This document shows positions 1-11,200 of a stretch of DNA of 64,000 bases, piece after piece (position 1 is the stretch's first letter; each line of letters begins with the position of its first letter). Location of the stretch: NCBI GenBank assembly GCA_018417955.1, contig JACTVC010000013.1, positions 828,633-892,632 on the forward strand, written 5' to 3'. The notes below the pieces were generated by a model. It was not told where the DNA came from, made no database searches, and saw only the letters and a program-made list of their open reading frames with translations. This stretch comes from Laccaria trichodermophora (lineage: Eukaryota; Basidiomycota; Agaricomycetes; Agaricales; Hydnangiaceae). The position numbers and the translations under genes are program-made.

Positions 1-1660
1 GAATGCGCATCATGATACACAGTGCCGCCTGACGCTGCACTCCTCGCGCTAATATTCGACGTCGGCCTAACGCCGTCCGGTCCCAATCCAACCTGCTGTT
101 GACCCAAGTTTGGGTTCCTCAGTCGTCCTTGCTCGAAATCCACATCAGTGAATGGCTCAACGATGTAGTCCTGCGAATGCGTAGAATGTCTGGGCTCAGA
201 AGAGGTATTGAACCAGCTGAAACGGCCGAGTCCACTCAGCCTGAGGGCGTCCAGGAGGCCACTACCGCTGCTGCTTGGGCCTGCAGGGGACCCGGTACTG
301 AGCGGTGAGTAATGTGGCGAGACGCTTTCAACTCTTACTCGGCGCGCAGTGAGTGTCACAGCTTCCTCTGCATCGATAGGGTACGAGCTCTGATGCGAGA
401 GATGAGATGGGCTGCTCTTGAACGGAGGTCTAAGTGGGTCCATGGGACGGTAAGCTGTTTCTGGGTCAACCAATCGAGGGGGAGGGAGCAGAGGCGAATT
501 CGAGTATGCATAGGCGCCTGTATACTCTTCGTCGGGTTGGTCTTGGTCAGAAGGGAGCACGGACTCGTCCTGAATACGTTGCATATCATGAGATGAAAGT
601 GGCCTATGTTCCCCCACATTTTCTTCGGGCGTAGATGGTAGCAAGCCCAAGCTGGGGCGGTCAAGCAATACACCGTACCCAGAAGCACCGGTTGACGAGG
701 AACCAGAGGATGAAAGACTGCCTGTGGGAGGCAAAGGCATTCTTGGGGGAGGGCGAACGCCAAGCTCTGGGCCAACCTGCGTCATTTCTTGAGTCTGAGT
801 TCCAGAGGGACCGGCGATGGGGCCACTGCTGCGTTGCAAGAAGGGATCTGCCTCTTCACCGCTGTGCCTTGGAGAGCCTTCTCCTGGCGAGCGCCCGCCA
901 GGACCGATGACGAAATAGTCTTCGTCGATAGGCGTGATGTACGAGAATCGGGTGCGCGAATTCCTGTTGCTACGTTGCTTGTAACAGAGCCAGAAGAAGA
1001 TGAGACATGCAAAGATGAAGATGAGGGTCAGGATGCCAGCGACGATGATCCCAATAAGTTGGCCTCTGGAAAGATGGCCAGCCGGGGTTACGGTAGGTGT
1101 TGGTAGGATAGATGAAGATGATGTAGTTGAAGATGTTAGATGAGATGATACAGAAGCAGATGAGGTCGTAAGAAGAGAAGTGGTAGACGTGGCAGTGGTG
1201 GAAGAAAAGGAGGAGAGGGAGGAGGAAGTAGGTATTTCCGGGGAGGAAGACGTTATAGAGGTCGTTGGTATCGCAGAGGTAAAGGAGGAGAGGGAGGAGG
1301 AAGTAGGCATTTCGGGGGAGGAAGTCGTTATAGAGGTCGTTGGTATCACAGAGATGGTCGTAGGGGAAGTGGTAGGAGCAATGGTTGCTGTAATCGTGGT
1401 TGATGCGAGAGTCGTGATACTGAATACAGGCGAGAGGGAGCCACCATAGACCCAGAGTGTACCTAATGGTATCTATAGAAAATATTCACATTAGCAATGA
1501 CTTGAGAGCGAGAAACCCGAGAAACTCTTACACTTGGCCCGTAGTACGTGAGTGGCAAGTACTCGATGCTGGTCGATGTGGTTGGCTCGCCAGCAGCATC
1601 AGTGACGACAGACGGAACAGGCGTCAACCACGGTGGGTAGGCCTGAGTTGGGGCAGCCAT
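1..1660 (-). CDS. Ser/Thr-rich single-pass membrane protein (3' end outside window)
   Basis: Not assigned to a named family. Exon 1 is 1534-1660, intron 1463-1533 (GTGTAAG..TTAG), and exon 2 runs 1462-1 without a stop, so the C-terminus lies beyond the window. The protein opens MAAPTQAYPPW without an obvious signal peptide. It continues into a Ser/Thr/Pro-rich presumed extracellular stalk (about residues 44-170), then one strong hydrophobic segment (about residues 177-203, GIIVAGILTLIFIFACLIFF) followed by a basic stop-transfer stretch (YKQRSNRNSRTR). The cytoplasmic tail begins YITPIDEDYF and is Ser/Pro/Gly-rich for over 300 residues. This layout is common in Agaricomycete sensor-like or SKG6-like membrane proteins. 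A wall or surface role is inference. The stalk contains a 75-bp tandem duplication (separate entry). An upstream signal-peptide exon cannot be excluded. Confidence 0.72.
1206..1355. repeat. 75-bp tandem duplication in the Ser/Thr stalk
   Basis: Two adjacent units starting AAAGGAGGAGAGGGA at 1206 and 1281 differ at only a few bases. The 75-bp period is 25 codons, so the reading frame of the membrane protein is kept and the repeat adds one Ser/Thr/Pro block. A recent in-frame expansion is likely. Confidence 0.8.
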
Positions 1661-2009
1661 AGCAGCGAAGCTGGGGCAGGAAAGAAAGTTTTATACGTTG
1701 CTAAAAGAACAGATCGTTAGTAGAGAGCGTGGTGGTTCTTTCTATGTTCATCACAAGACTTGGTCAGATATCACGCAACAAGATAGCTCAAACAACATAC
1801 GAATTCAAGTTTTTGTGGTTTTGGGGCAAATATGATCAATAGATATCGCGGATAAAGGGGAGGGGGGGTAGGGAGGAGGGTGAGGAGAAGGAAGAGGAGG
1901 ATGAGAACTGGGATGAATGAGCGGTGATTCAACTTGAACCATAGTCACATGACCAAGGCACGTAGAGATTGTCCTTCAAGTTAGCGTGCCTGTATTTTAT
2001 CTCCGCGTT
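1661..2009. other. Intergenic, divergent 5' regions
   Basis: Lies between the start of the minus-strand membrane protein and the start of the plus-strand gene at 2010, so it should hold both promoters. A G-rich/purine stretch lies around 1855-1895. No convincing TATA box or conserved element was seen. Confidence 0.4.
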
Positions 2010-4017
2010 ATGTTATACCAGCTTGGAGGATATCGCCCTCAGCTGCAATGGTAAATTCTACGCGTCGTAGATTGAACACGACCTAACCGTGCTCATTTAC
2101 AGGCATCAACATACCTATGATAATCGTATCCTAGCAGAAGAAATTGCGGGTCCTGGATCACCTTTACACAATCGCCACAACGCGCCTATCGAGCTCATCC
2201 TCGGTTGGTTATGTTTTTCATTACTTAAAACTACCAATCCATGTTTCCAGGCATCAGGAGATCAGGGACCGTACACCTCCTTCTAACGCATGACGAAGTG
2301 TCGGCGTTCTGTCGAAGGAATCGTAATTTGCCTTGGCCTCGAGCTCCACCGTTTGTCTCCAACGACTTTGAATCCCTGTCTCCGATCTACTTCCATACGG
2401 TGGAAGAGCTCACGAATCTTCTTGACAAGCTTAAACCAAAAAAGACTAAACAAGACTTTGACACGAGCACACTTAACAAAGGTTTCAGAGATAGCAACGC
2501 TGGGGTGTTACGAGGCGCATTTGAACATGGACGGTGAGCCCGCTTTTTTAAAAGTTATATATTTTCCTAACGGGCATGCAGCGTATTCTACAAGGTCCTA
2601 CATCGATCGATCGACCTGCAAAAGTACGGCATGCGTGATTCATCATGGACACGATCTATCCGCGTCTGCTCGTTCGTCTTCAACACACCCCACATCTTAT
2701 TCGATGGTCGGTCTACCCAGGATCGGCTAAGATACCCGAGAGTCCTCGATATCGCATTTGCGGAAGCCAAGATACCCTCCTTGGAACTGGATCCGGGCAC
2801 TGCGACACATATCATCAAAGCTGAAAACAGGACTCTCAACAAAAGCAAGGGTTCTTTTAGATTGGTAACATCCCTGATTTAGCTTCTCTCTTCCCTTTCT
2901 GATGCCCTTGGTGTATGTAGCCTTTCGCTCACGGGACAACAGATACCCTTCTAGAGCATGAAATATCGAACCGTTTCCAAGACATCTTTCGGTCCTGCCA
3001 AGATAGACCTACGATCCTCTTAGTTTACGAGGAGGAACTAACGAAGAATGTACTAAAGAATCTGGGAGTACCAACCGAGGCTTTTAGAACTGACCTCAAG
3101 CATCTGTTAGGGTTCGAGGTGGTCAAGGTATTCCCTCTGAGCATCTTAAAATATCCTATCTAACGTTGCATCAGAAAATGGAGGAGGATCAAAAGCCTCT
3201 AATTTCGTCTTCAAGAGACCCTCGAAACTACAGCATCAAAAAGGAAGAGGATCAAAAGCCTCAAATCTCGCCTTCAAGGGACCCTCGAAACTACACCATC
3301 AAGAAGGAAGAAAACGATGCCCTCATCACCTCATCTTCAAGAACCCACGACCCCCGAACCCACACCTCAGTGAAGAAAGAAGACCGGGACATCCCCATCC
3401 CAAACTCACGAAACCACCACCGCTCTCGCTCCAGATCCCCACGGCGCAATAATTCCTCCCCGGACAAGAAACCCTACACATCCCGTGAAGACTACCACCG
3501 CCCCCACCACCCCATCTACATCATCGACGTGAAAGACCTGCACGCCCGCGTCTCTGGGGAGTCTTTCAACGCGTATGACGTGAATGCGCCAGAGATGAGC
3601 TTGATGAAGCTCGCGAGGGGGTACGGCGTGTCGAGTGGTGAAGGGTGGTGTGCGGGTAACGAGGCTGGGTAAGTTGCCGTTCTTCTTTCACCTCGCACGT
3701 ATGTGTTTATGTTGGACAGGTACATATTCGATATCTGGCGCTCTATAATCTCAGGCCCGCCTATTGACCAACAGATAGAGAGACGTGTTGCAGCTGCTAC
3801 TTCGGTTCTTACTTCCCCTGCACGACCACAACAGCAACAACCCACGGTAGATCCAGACGACGAAGATTACGACCCCAACGACCTGCCTGCGAACCCACTG
3901 CCTCCATCCCAGCCCAGTGGTGGTGCTGCGATGTTTGACGATGGGGAGTCTGATTATGGGGAAGGGTTTGATCCTGATGCTGATGATGATGACGATGATG
4001 ACGACGATGATGATTAG
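2010..4017 (+). CDS. Gfd2/YDR514C-like RNase H-fold protein
   Basis: Seven exons by frame and splice sites: 2010-2050, 2103-2203, 2251-2533, 2582-2864, 2921-3127, 3175-3668, 3720-4017, giving about 568 aa. All junction phases agree. The middle resembles the fungal Gfd2/YDR514C C-terminal domain, an exonuclease-like RNase H fold. It has a strand with an acidic residue (PHILFDGRS), the block RYPRVLDIAFAEA, an F-x-H-G-T block (PFAHGTTDTL), LLVYEEELTKNVLKNLGV, and late IYIIDVKDL plus CAGNEAGYIFDIW near residues 460-480, which aligns with the usual HNAGNDA-type motif. An SR/KR-rich segment (about residues 305-400) interrupts the domain, and the tail is an Asp run. Several expected catalytic acids look replaced, so nuclease activity is doubtful. 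Start chosen at MLYQLGGYRP because it is the only ATG joining exon 2 in frame. Confidence 0.66.
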
Positions 4018-4356
4018 TTGTAGGAGGTGCTTTCATTTTGATGGACCACTGTACTGAAAATTTTGTTGTATTGACTTGGACTATGTTGGCGAAGAATATC
4101 CCTGATACTGTTTGTTCATGGTGTTGGAGCCTGAGGCCTGAACTTGAAGAGAACATTGTTTTGATGTACGCTACATATAATGCAATCCAATGTACCATGA
4201 TATAAATGGAAAGGGGCGGGGGCGGGGGCGGGAGCGGGATGTGCGACAAACTGAAACATGATGGACTGAGTCTGACATTTGTCTCGGTTGTAACACCTCC
4301 ACACCTACTCGCGAAGCACAGTATCTCATTTCCCCAAGTTCGATCTAGTAGTTACG
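4018..4356. other. Intergenic with G-rich hexamer run
   Basis: Presumed 3' UTR of the preceding gene and 5' region of the HNH gene. A short G-rich tract of repeated GGGGGC-like hexamers lies at about 4211-4240. No gene seen. Confidence 0.4.
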
Positions 4357-4711
4357 ATGGCACCTTTGCTCACATTCAAACTTCCTCTCCCTCAATCCGC
4401 ACCACCCACTGGCTACGATTGCTCAGACCGTGCCTTGTCGGTTTCTTCAACAACCACCGCGTTCAACACTGGATTAGATGAACGAGACCAGTTCCTTGGA
4501 ATACCTCGCTGTATCGTTTGTGGGATTTCTTTTCCCGGAGACCGTTGCCGCATTATCTTGGATTCAGGGCGTCATACGGCAAGTAAAAAAACGGCATTGG
4601 ACCATTCCCGAGGCTAATGTGACACACAGTGGAACGACCTCAAAGAGCGCTGTTGGATTCCTCACCAAGCCAAAGATGCACCTCATCATGATCCACGCAA
4701 TGGCATGATTA

Positions 4712-5111
4712 CACTTGAGGCAGGGCCTAATAAATACTCAGGACAAATGTACCTCCTTAATTGTGGCCACTTGAAAAATAATGAAGTGAATGTGCATCCT
4801 GAAAACATTAATTCTTAAAATTAGAAAATGAAGAACAATAAGAACTTCAACCACATTTAATCTGCATATTTAAACAATGTCTTTGAGAAATAGTCTTGGT
4901 AGCCATGGCAACACCACTCAGCTGAAGAATATGTTAAAGAATAAAATAATGGAATTGGTCTGTCAATATGGCTGATGTTCTTATTGTTCAACAGTTTAAA
5001 ATTTTGTTAATCAATGTTTTTGGCATACACAACAGCTTTATTATTCTAGGAGTGTCGACAATTATGGAGGTACCTTTGCCCAGATCAAACATTGGACCCT
5101 GTCTCAAGTGT
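4712..5111. mobile_element. 400-bp TA-flanked MITE (element 1)
   Basis: AT-rich, non-coding, CpG-poor. Imperfect terminal inverted repeats of about 55 bp begin CACTTGAGGCAGGGCC on the left and, reading inward from the right, ACACTTGAGACAGGGTCC. Both ends are flanked by TA (4710-4711 and 5112-5113), the target duplication typical of Tc1/mariner-type elements. It sits in exon 2 of the HNH gene, and removing it with one TA keeps the frame. Confidence 0.82.
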
Positions 5112-5128
5112 TATGTGTAAAAACCATA

Positions 5129-5674
5129 CTGTACCATTTCGACCGAGTGTTCAGGTCACGCATCACAAAAACTTTTGAACTGAACACTTATAGCACCTGT
5201 CACGGGTCACAACAGCTAGTGAACACTGGGTAAAATGAGTGTAATAATTAATTTTTTTTTCTGTCATAGCATGTCGCTTAATGGCAGGGGGGATGTCAGC
5301 CCAAGATTTGCCTTGAGCAACCTATGAGTTCAATGGTTTTCACTGGGGTTCAACAATGACATCTTCTGTGAGTTGCTTGCCCTTGTCGTCGATGAGGAAA
5401 ATTTGTGCCCTGCTCAACGTCGGCCCAACGCGTCGGCAACTTTGTCACACGCACCTTGCACGCATCACTAAATAAGCTAGATACATACTTTTAACACTTC
5501 GAGTTTATGGACACTTCAGAACACCTCAAGGTTTTAATAAATTTCATGAACACTTCAAGTTTTCGTGAACACTTTTACGGCCATCACACATCACACAGGC
5601 CCATGAACACCTGGGCCAGTGAACACCACATGTCACGTGTCACACCCCATGAACACTCGGTCGAAATGGTACAG
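5129..5674. mobile_element. 546-bp TA-flanked MITE (element 2)
   Basis: Perfect 25-bp terminal inverted repeats (beginning CTGTACCATTTCGACCGAGT on the left) are flanked by TA at 5127-5128 and 5675-5676. The interior is rich in the hexamer GAACAC, present about eight times and often as GAACACTT, near both ends like subterminal transposase-binding repeats. No coding sequence. Located only 17 bp downstream of element 1 in the same exon. The perfect ends suggest a recent insertion. Confidence 0.87.
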
Positions 5675-5799
5675 TAGTGGCCAATTCAACGCATATCGTT
5701 TCTTCATCCGTTTCTTTCCAGATGTGAGATTGATATGTCTTTGATTCAGGCAAAGTGTTGACGGTGAACAGATCCGCAAGTTCGTGCTTATCAACTACT

Positions 5800-7042
5800 T
5801 AGTCCTGTGCATATCACGCCCCCCGAACCGTGTCAGAAAGTTGTTATGTAATCTTCGGACTTTGAAACGCGTCGCGTCAATATTGTGGTAGGTCCCTCGT
5901 ACTCTTGACGCGTTTATAGCTTTACAGTGCACCCTGTCGCTACAAATTCAATTCAGATTAATTCCAATGATGGAAGTGAGTAATTTACACTATGTAAGGA
6001 CGACTCCTAGAGAATACCCAACTGTTGCGTCACCCCAAATTCACCCTATGGACGCCATTCTCCATACTTTTCTCCTTTCCGTTTGGATCTTCGATAAGGC
6101 CGCGTCGACGTGTTTTGTACTGTGGGCCATATTGTTCTCGCACTTTATGAGAAACACTTGCTTGCGGTGCTCTGGGTGCTTGTCGGCACTTCGGTCTGTT
6201 GGCTATGTCTTCCATCGCTTCGCGTTTGCGATTCAAGATTTGTTGTTCACTCGAAATTTGGTCTATCGGTTATCTGGGCTTAATATCTACAGAATGAGTT
6301 TCGTTTTCATCTTCGGTAACTGTTGCCGTTCATTGTTTTTCATGTCGCTTTAGTTAAGCAAGTTCTCGGGCATCAGTGTGCCCAGCATTGATATGTGTCT
6401 GAATATCAATAATAGAGTCGTAGAGAGCGGTTCCGCGGGTGCTGTAGTAGATCCATGAATGGCCAAGAAGATCTTCGAGGCGGGAAGGGAAATGGATGAG
6501 AAGCAAGTGGCGTTAAGTTTTGACAGTTTGAAAACCTATAAAGTCATGAGCACGAAACATTTTAACAGTGGGAAGTGTACGATGTTATTGGCTAGTCCCT
6601 TTGTTGGTGTGATGACGATGCCGATTGGTCTTTTTCAGGTACTAGGTTCGAGCTGTACCGGGTGTAGCCCGTCCGTCCATATTGGTAGAATCTTCTTGAC
6701 GATGGTACATATGAGTCTAGGCCGATAGGGTCCGGTCAGCGGGCTCCTGTGGTCATCTGCATAGGTCCGTAAGGTTCAATCCAATCAAGAAGTAAAGTTA
6801 CAAGAAGTGTAGTGTTCGAAAATCGTTGAATGTCGCGTCGACAATGAAGGAACAATGAAGGAATCTTGAAGGAACCGTAGATATATCGATGCGACGAGGT
6901 CGGACCGATGTTTCAAAGTCCGAAGATTACATAACAACTTTCTGACACGGTTTGGAGGGCGTGATATGAAACAGACCACATACACACGTGAACCCTACAA
7001 ATCCACAAAATTCACTTGTATCGTGGTCTGTCTACGAGAGAC
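5800..7042. mobile_element. 1.24-kb insertion with long inverted repeats and 11-bp duplication (element 3)
   Basis: Flanked by the 11-bp direct repeat TATCAACTACT (5789-5799 and 7043-7053). It contains inverted repeats of about 58 bp (5810-5868 and 6910-6967) that are nearly identical but lie 10 bp and 75 bp inside the two borders. On the right, 6969-7034 is itself a small imperfect hairpin with ACAGACCAC/GTGGTCTGT ends, perhaps a nested mini-element. An 11-bp duplication would fit a Mutator-like element. No recognisable transposase; the interior short reading frames resemble nothing I know, so it is probably non-autonomous. Confidence 0.72.
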
Positions 7043-7532
7043 TATCAACTACTCCGGTCGCGAGGAACTTCAACCATTCCATGGTAAAGCTGTCGCTCTT
7101 GATATCAAAGATAGACACGTACCCTTCCCTTCCCTATTCATAATCCATGAGATGCGCGTCCGTGGATTTCACCCCTTTGAGCCTGTTTCTCCAGCCGTCC
7201 CCGATGACATACTTTGGCAAGCCTGGATTTTGTCAAGAGAAGTGTTCGACGATGCCTCAGGTTCTTTCAAGCGCGATGGGCCACCATGCAGCGACAAGCA
7301 CAGATGTGTGGACTCGGAAACACAGCTCAAGCCGGTTCACCCTAGTACGACGACGGCACCTTCTGGTCAACGTGCACTAGCGCTGAATGAAGACGTCATC
7401 GCTGACATCCTTGCGGCGACGCGCTCCAGTCCGTCGTGGAAGGCCTGCGTGCTTGAGGGAACGAACTGGACTGGCACGGCGAAAGAAAACATCGAGAAAT
7501 ATACTTCTTCTATTGGTGCACAAGATGATTGA

Positions 7533-7999
7533 TGTTATAAAACCCAAGAGGCCGCCGAACGTTTAATCCACGAGAGTTTCTAGGGAGATTCTACTTTATG
7601 TGTAAATAATGGTATAGATAGACCTGATGACTAGGAATATCTATGGCGAAGAATATTAATGTTTCGGATACCATTTGTTCATTAGGTCTATTCTGTCCAA
7701 GCGTAGAGAGAGCATCATTGAATTGGCATTAGTTTGAACCTGGTATATGTAGTAGATACATTGCGACACAAACTGAGACGGTATGTACTTCATATATAAT
7801 ACAATCCATGAAACAAACGATATACCATGCAAGGTGATATACAGTGAATGAGCTGGGCGATAGTGACAAGAAAGCATGATACATGATGTAGATTTCATGA
7901 TGTGAACGAAGATGCATGACGTTGAACCGTATTAGCGGTTGTTTTTTGACGTTGTCCAAGGGACAAGAAAGAAACGAATGGGATTAGCCGCCTTTAAAG
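7533..7999. other. Intergenic, convergent 3' regions
   Basis: Between the HNH remnant (+) and the end of the forkhead gene (-). AT-rich, with no gene or repeat recognised; likely 3' UTRs of both genes. Confidence 0.4.
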
Positions 8000-9765
8000 T
8001 TAGTAACCGTGTCGCTGCTGGCCAGAGTTATCAAAGTTGCCCTGCGCCGGAAACTCCGCAGGTGATCCGGGAACATAACCAGGGAAATGTTGCTGAATAT
8101 GAGGGTTGCCGCGAATCGCATGAGTACCCGTTGGCTGTGTAAGCCCCATTGGCACGTAGTCAGTGGGAGATGTGGAAAAAGGATCAGTTGGCGAGAGTGG
8201 CCTCATGAAGCCTTGCTGTCCATACGGCTGCGATGCAGGTTGTTGCCCATAACTTTGCTGGGGAACAAGAGATGACTGGCCAAAAGAGGGCTGGCGTGAG
8301 GCTGAGCCACTGTTGAGCATCGTGGAACGCGGATCGACGGTGCTTGGCTGATAAACATGTTGGGGGTTGATACCAGTCTGAGGTTGCGAATGATGTCGAA
8401 CTGGTTGCGAAGAGCCAGCAAAAGGAAGCATCTGAGGGGTGCCCTGAGGGTAGGGAGACATGCGTCTCGTAGCTGGCCGTCCGCGATGGGCGCGGGATGC
8501 ATTGGAGGCTGATGCCGCGGTGGAGCTGGGGCCCGCAGGGAAGCCATGCATGTACTCTTCAGCGGAAGGAGACCCAGCGTTGGAAGATCTTGGAGAGTCG
8601 CAATCGTCGTCTGCTATCTGATCTTCTTCTGCGTCTTCGCCACGTCGTGCACGGTTTTGTTTGCGGCGCTTGCGTTCGCGCTTGTATCCTTCGCCTTCAG
8701 ATATGTCCAGTTCCCAATAGGCCCCTTTACCGGGCTCGGTGATAGAGCGGTGAGTGTTGCGAAAGACCTTGTTTAAAGATAGATTATGCCGGATCGAGTT
8801 CTGGATCATTGTCCCAAGGTCAACAATGGAAATCATTTTCCCAAGGTGGGACACACCTTCCAGGACTTATTCCCGGGATCGCGATACCATTCAAATCTTT
8901 GCTCAATTGCTTGATAAATCTCTTGGAGAGTGAGCCTCTTTTTGGGACTACCATAAATTGCAAGCTTGACTAGGATGGGCAAGGATTGGGTGGGCTTCTG
9001 GCCTGGCAGCGGATCGTCGAGGGAAGCCAAGCTGACAGGATGTCCTGAGGGCAGACTGAGTTGCCTGCGTAGGTAGTCGCCTGCATCGGGGTATGTAGGC
9101 GCGGTATTTACGAATGCGCTTGGGTGATGTCCGCCGGGAGGTGGCGATACATCTTGGCTATTATAACCGGATGAAGATCCCGATCCTGGGAGCGACTGGG
9201 AGTGAATGCGTGACGATACCACATGGGAAGCCGACGGTGCGCTCGACGGGTGGCCGGGAAAAGAGTGCTGCTCCCGTGTAAATCCATGGTTTGAGGGTGT
9301 GTGGCGCGAGTCAACGAGGTAAGAGCCACTCCCCTGCCGTTGGTGCTGCTGCTGGAAAAAAGCGACTGGACTGTGTTTGAGCGGATCAGCGTCGAACTCC
9401 GGCGTGTATGGATAATCCTGGACATAATTCTGTGAGAAAGGTCTTTCATCTCAGGTGACGTGAGAAAGACCGACTGGAGACAATATCAGAGGTTGCTCCG
9501 ATGCGACAAAGGAACGATTCGAAGAGCTCGGTTCAACGTGGGTAGGCGTCAAAGAATTGCTCCGTCGAGGTATGAATGGGGTATCCTCTGCAGTATAATT
9601 GGGAGGTGTGTCATATGTTTGGCTTGAGGTTTTCTCGCCTCCCCCGGAGTCGGAGTCATCGGAGGAATGGTGATATGAGCGTGGTACGCCATATGAATGA
9701 ACAATGGGATTTATATGTAGCGAGCCAATGGTGGGCAGCCAGTCGTAATATGACTCGGAGGACAT
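8000..9765 (-). CDS. Forkhead (winged-helix) transcription factor
   Basis: Three exons: 9475-9765, 8857-9429, 8000-8800 (about 554 aa). The fork-head domain lies at about residues 248-330. It begins PILVKLAIYGSPKKRLTLQEIY, continues to FEWYRDPGNKSWK, then across the 8801-8856 intron into NSIRHNLSLNKVF, the recognition helix, and ends GKGAYWELDISEG followed by a basic segment KRERKRRKQNRARRG. The intron splits the domain just before helix 3. N- and C-terminal regions are Ser/Pro/Gln-rich and look disordered. It should be a nuclear DNA-binding regulator; the exact orthologue (cell-cycle Fkh-type, Hcm1-like or other) cannot be told here. The first intron (9430-9474, 45 bp, donor GTCGGT) is the least certain border. 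Confidence 0.92.
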
Positions 9766-10743
9766 TTCTATGTTGTTTCAAAAGAGTATAGGGATCGGCA
9801 CACCCATATCGAGAGCATTGAATTACAGGTACATTTTGTTGGGTCAATTCGGGAGAACACGTGTTGAAGAAGGGTTCGAGGTAGCACAAAGGGAAAAAAA
9901 AATGGGATTGACCGTGAGCAAGATCGAAATCTCGGTAACCACCCACAAAGGAAACACGTACCGCGAGTGGTCACAAAACGTGATAGGTTACGAAGCAGGC
10001 GAATTCCTTGCAGAAGAGACGAGGAGAGGATCCAGGAATTGCGGTATGAGATCGCGACGAGGAAACTACGGTTTGTAGACGTCCTTGTGTGGCCCAACAC
10101 ACAAAACGGCGGGCATCTTTTATATCGCATTTGCCCCCCCGCGAACAAGCGCTGGAGGCACTTGAAAATTACCTTTAGAAGCAATTCTGGCTGATCGTAA
10201 AAAGGGTGTTGAGACCAATCAACTCTCGGGATTGGTTCCGACCCACTTTTACCGTGGGACACTTGTCAGTCGTTGCCACGCGAGATCTCTGGCAGAGGAG
10301 AGCGGTGTCCAAAAACAGTAATCACCTCTGACAATTCCCAAACATGGCAATCTTTCTACCAAGCTGTGGTATGTTTGTGTTCAGGCGACAAAAATGGCAG
10401 ATTTCATGGATTGGAGCGGACCTATATTTCTCGTATTTGCCTCATTCGGGGGGAGTTCATCTTCATCAGGAAAATCAGCGACAACGTCCGCTCCGCGTCG
10501 GCGCAACGTGCACGCCCGACTCCTAGTTGCGCGAAAGGGCAGATATCCTTCCTGGTCCTGGTGGCGGGATTGCCCATGGGGTCGAAGCAAATCTTTCAAA
10601 TAAGTAGGTCCGCCGAAAGGGAGCAGAGTAGACCTGGGACCCTCTTCAGATCCCCCTCCAAACTGGGGCAGGTTGTGAGAGTGAACGAAGCGCACTGTCG
10701 CCTGTAAATATTACGTAAGGCGGCGCAATCAAACAAGCGCCCA
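9766..10743. other. Intergenic, forkhead upstream region with an unassigned reading frame
   Basis: The forkhead promoter must lie here. On the minus strand 10381-10704 is open, with a Pro/Gly/Arg-rich translation including QFGGGSEEGPRS and FPDEDELPPNEANT. It could be a gene fragment cut off by the repeat DNA starting near 10744. I recognise no domain and do not call it a gene. A run of seven or more C lies near 10135. Confidence 0.3.
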
Positions 10744-11200
10744 CATTCGGACTTCCTCTCCCTCAAGGCACACCCACTGGGTATGGTTCTTCAGACCGTG
10801 CCTTGTTCAACAACCACAGGCTGAAGCTCCACCCTGTCATGAACTGCACAATAGCATGCTTGTGTGTCCAACCCATCAAGCAAGATTTGATTCACATGCT
10901 TTTTTCACTTATTCCTTTTCAGATGTGAGTTTGGTTTGTCTTTGATTTGGGCCAAGTACTAGTATTCACATTGAACAGATTCACAAGTTGGTGTTTATCA
11001 ACTACTCTAATTTTGAGTACCTCTAGCAATTGCACAGTAAAAAGCTATTGCCCTTGGTATCATGGATAGATATGCACCCTTCATAATTTATTCCATGGAC
11101 TTTGCCCTTTCAACTTGTTACTCCAACCATCAGTGGAAGGCCTGCAAGGTTGAAGGCATAAGCTGAACTGGCATGGCAGAGGAAATGCATCTCTTTGGTT
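10744..11200 (+). pseudogene. Decayed second copy of the HNH gene
   Basis: Matches the HNH gene at 4357-7532 in order: ACTTCCTCTCCCTCAA and CAGACCGTGCCTTG (exon 1), the stretch around 10915-11010 equal to the 5715-5800 segment (AGATGTGAG, TATCAACTACT), then pieces of exon 3 (TGGAAGGCCTGCAAG near 11135). The Cys-rich core is deleted and many stops are present. It has the same TATCAACTACT site but no insertion, so it shows the empty state of element 3's target. It is nearly free of CpG, with many C-to-T and G-to-A changes compared with the other copy. Confidence 0.72.

Larger units (their letters stand above)
4357..7532 (+). pseudogene. HNH-domain gene disrupted by three transposons
   Basis: Belongs to the fungal HNH-endonuclease-domain family (unknown function, often near mobile DNA). 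Pieces: exon 1 4357-4578 (RCIVCGISF, then DRCRIIL), intron 4579-4629, exon 2 in three pieces 4630-4711, 5114-5128 and 5677-5723, intron 5724-5771, exon 3 in two pieces 5772-5799 and 7054-7532. Without the inserts and one copy of each target duplication the pieces add to 873 nt, 291 codons, with every phase matching and no internal stop. The family blocks are present: WNDLKERCWIPHQAKD, HHDPRNG, FFIRFFPD, VLINYSGREELQPFHGKA, FIIHEMRVRGFHPF. Catalytic positions look degenerate: the expected His-Cys-His reads R-C-R, and the second zinc/His block reads KNHSGQF. Intron 1 uses a GC donor (GCAAGT), the only choice that keeps frame. As it stands the gene should not give the full protein. Confidence 0.82.

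Noticed and set aside
4471..4708. Alternative reading of the HNH gene with a 1-nt and a 2-nt frameshift instead of a GC-AG intron
   Set aside because: The frame IRQVKKRHWTIPEAN looked attractive, but one GC-AG intron gives the family block HTWNDLKER with no frameshift, which is simpler.
4712..5676. The two MITEs acting as introns (introner-like)
   Set aside because: Their ends begin CACTTG and CTGTACC next to TA and have no GT donor or AG acceptor at positions that keep frame.
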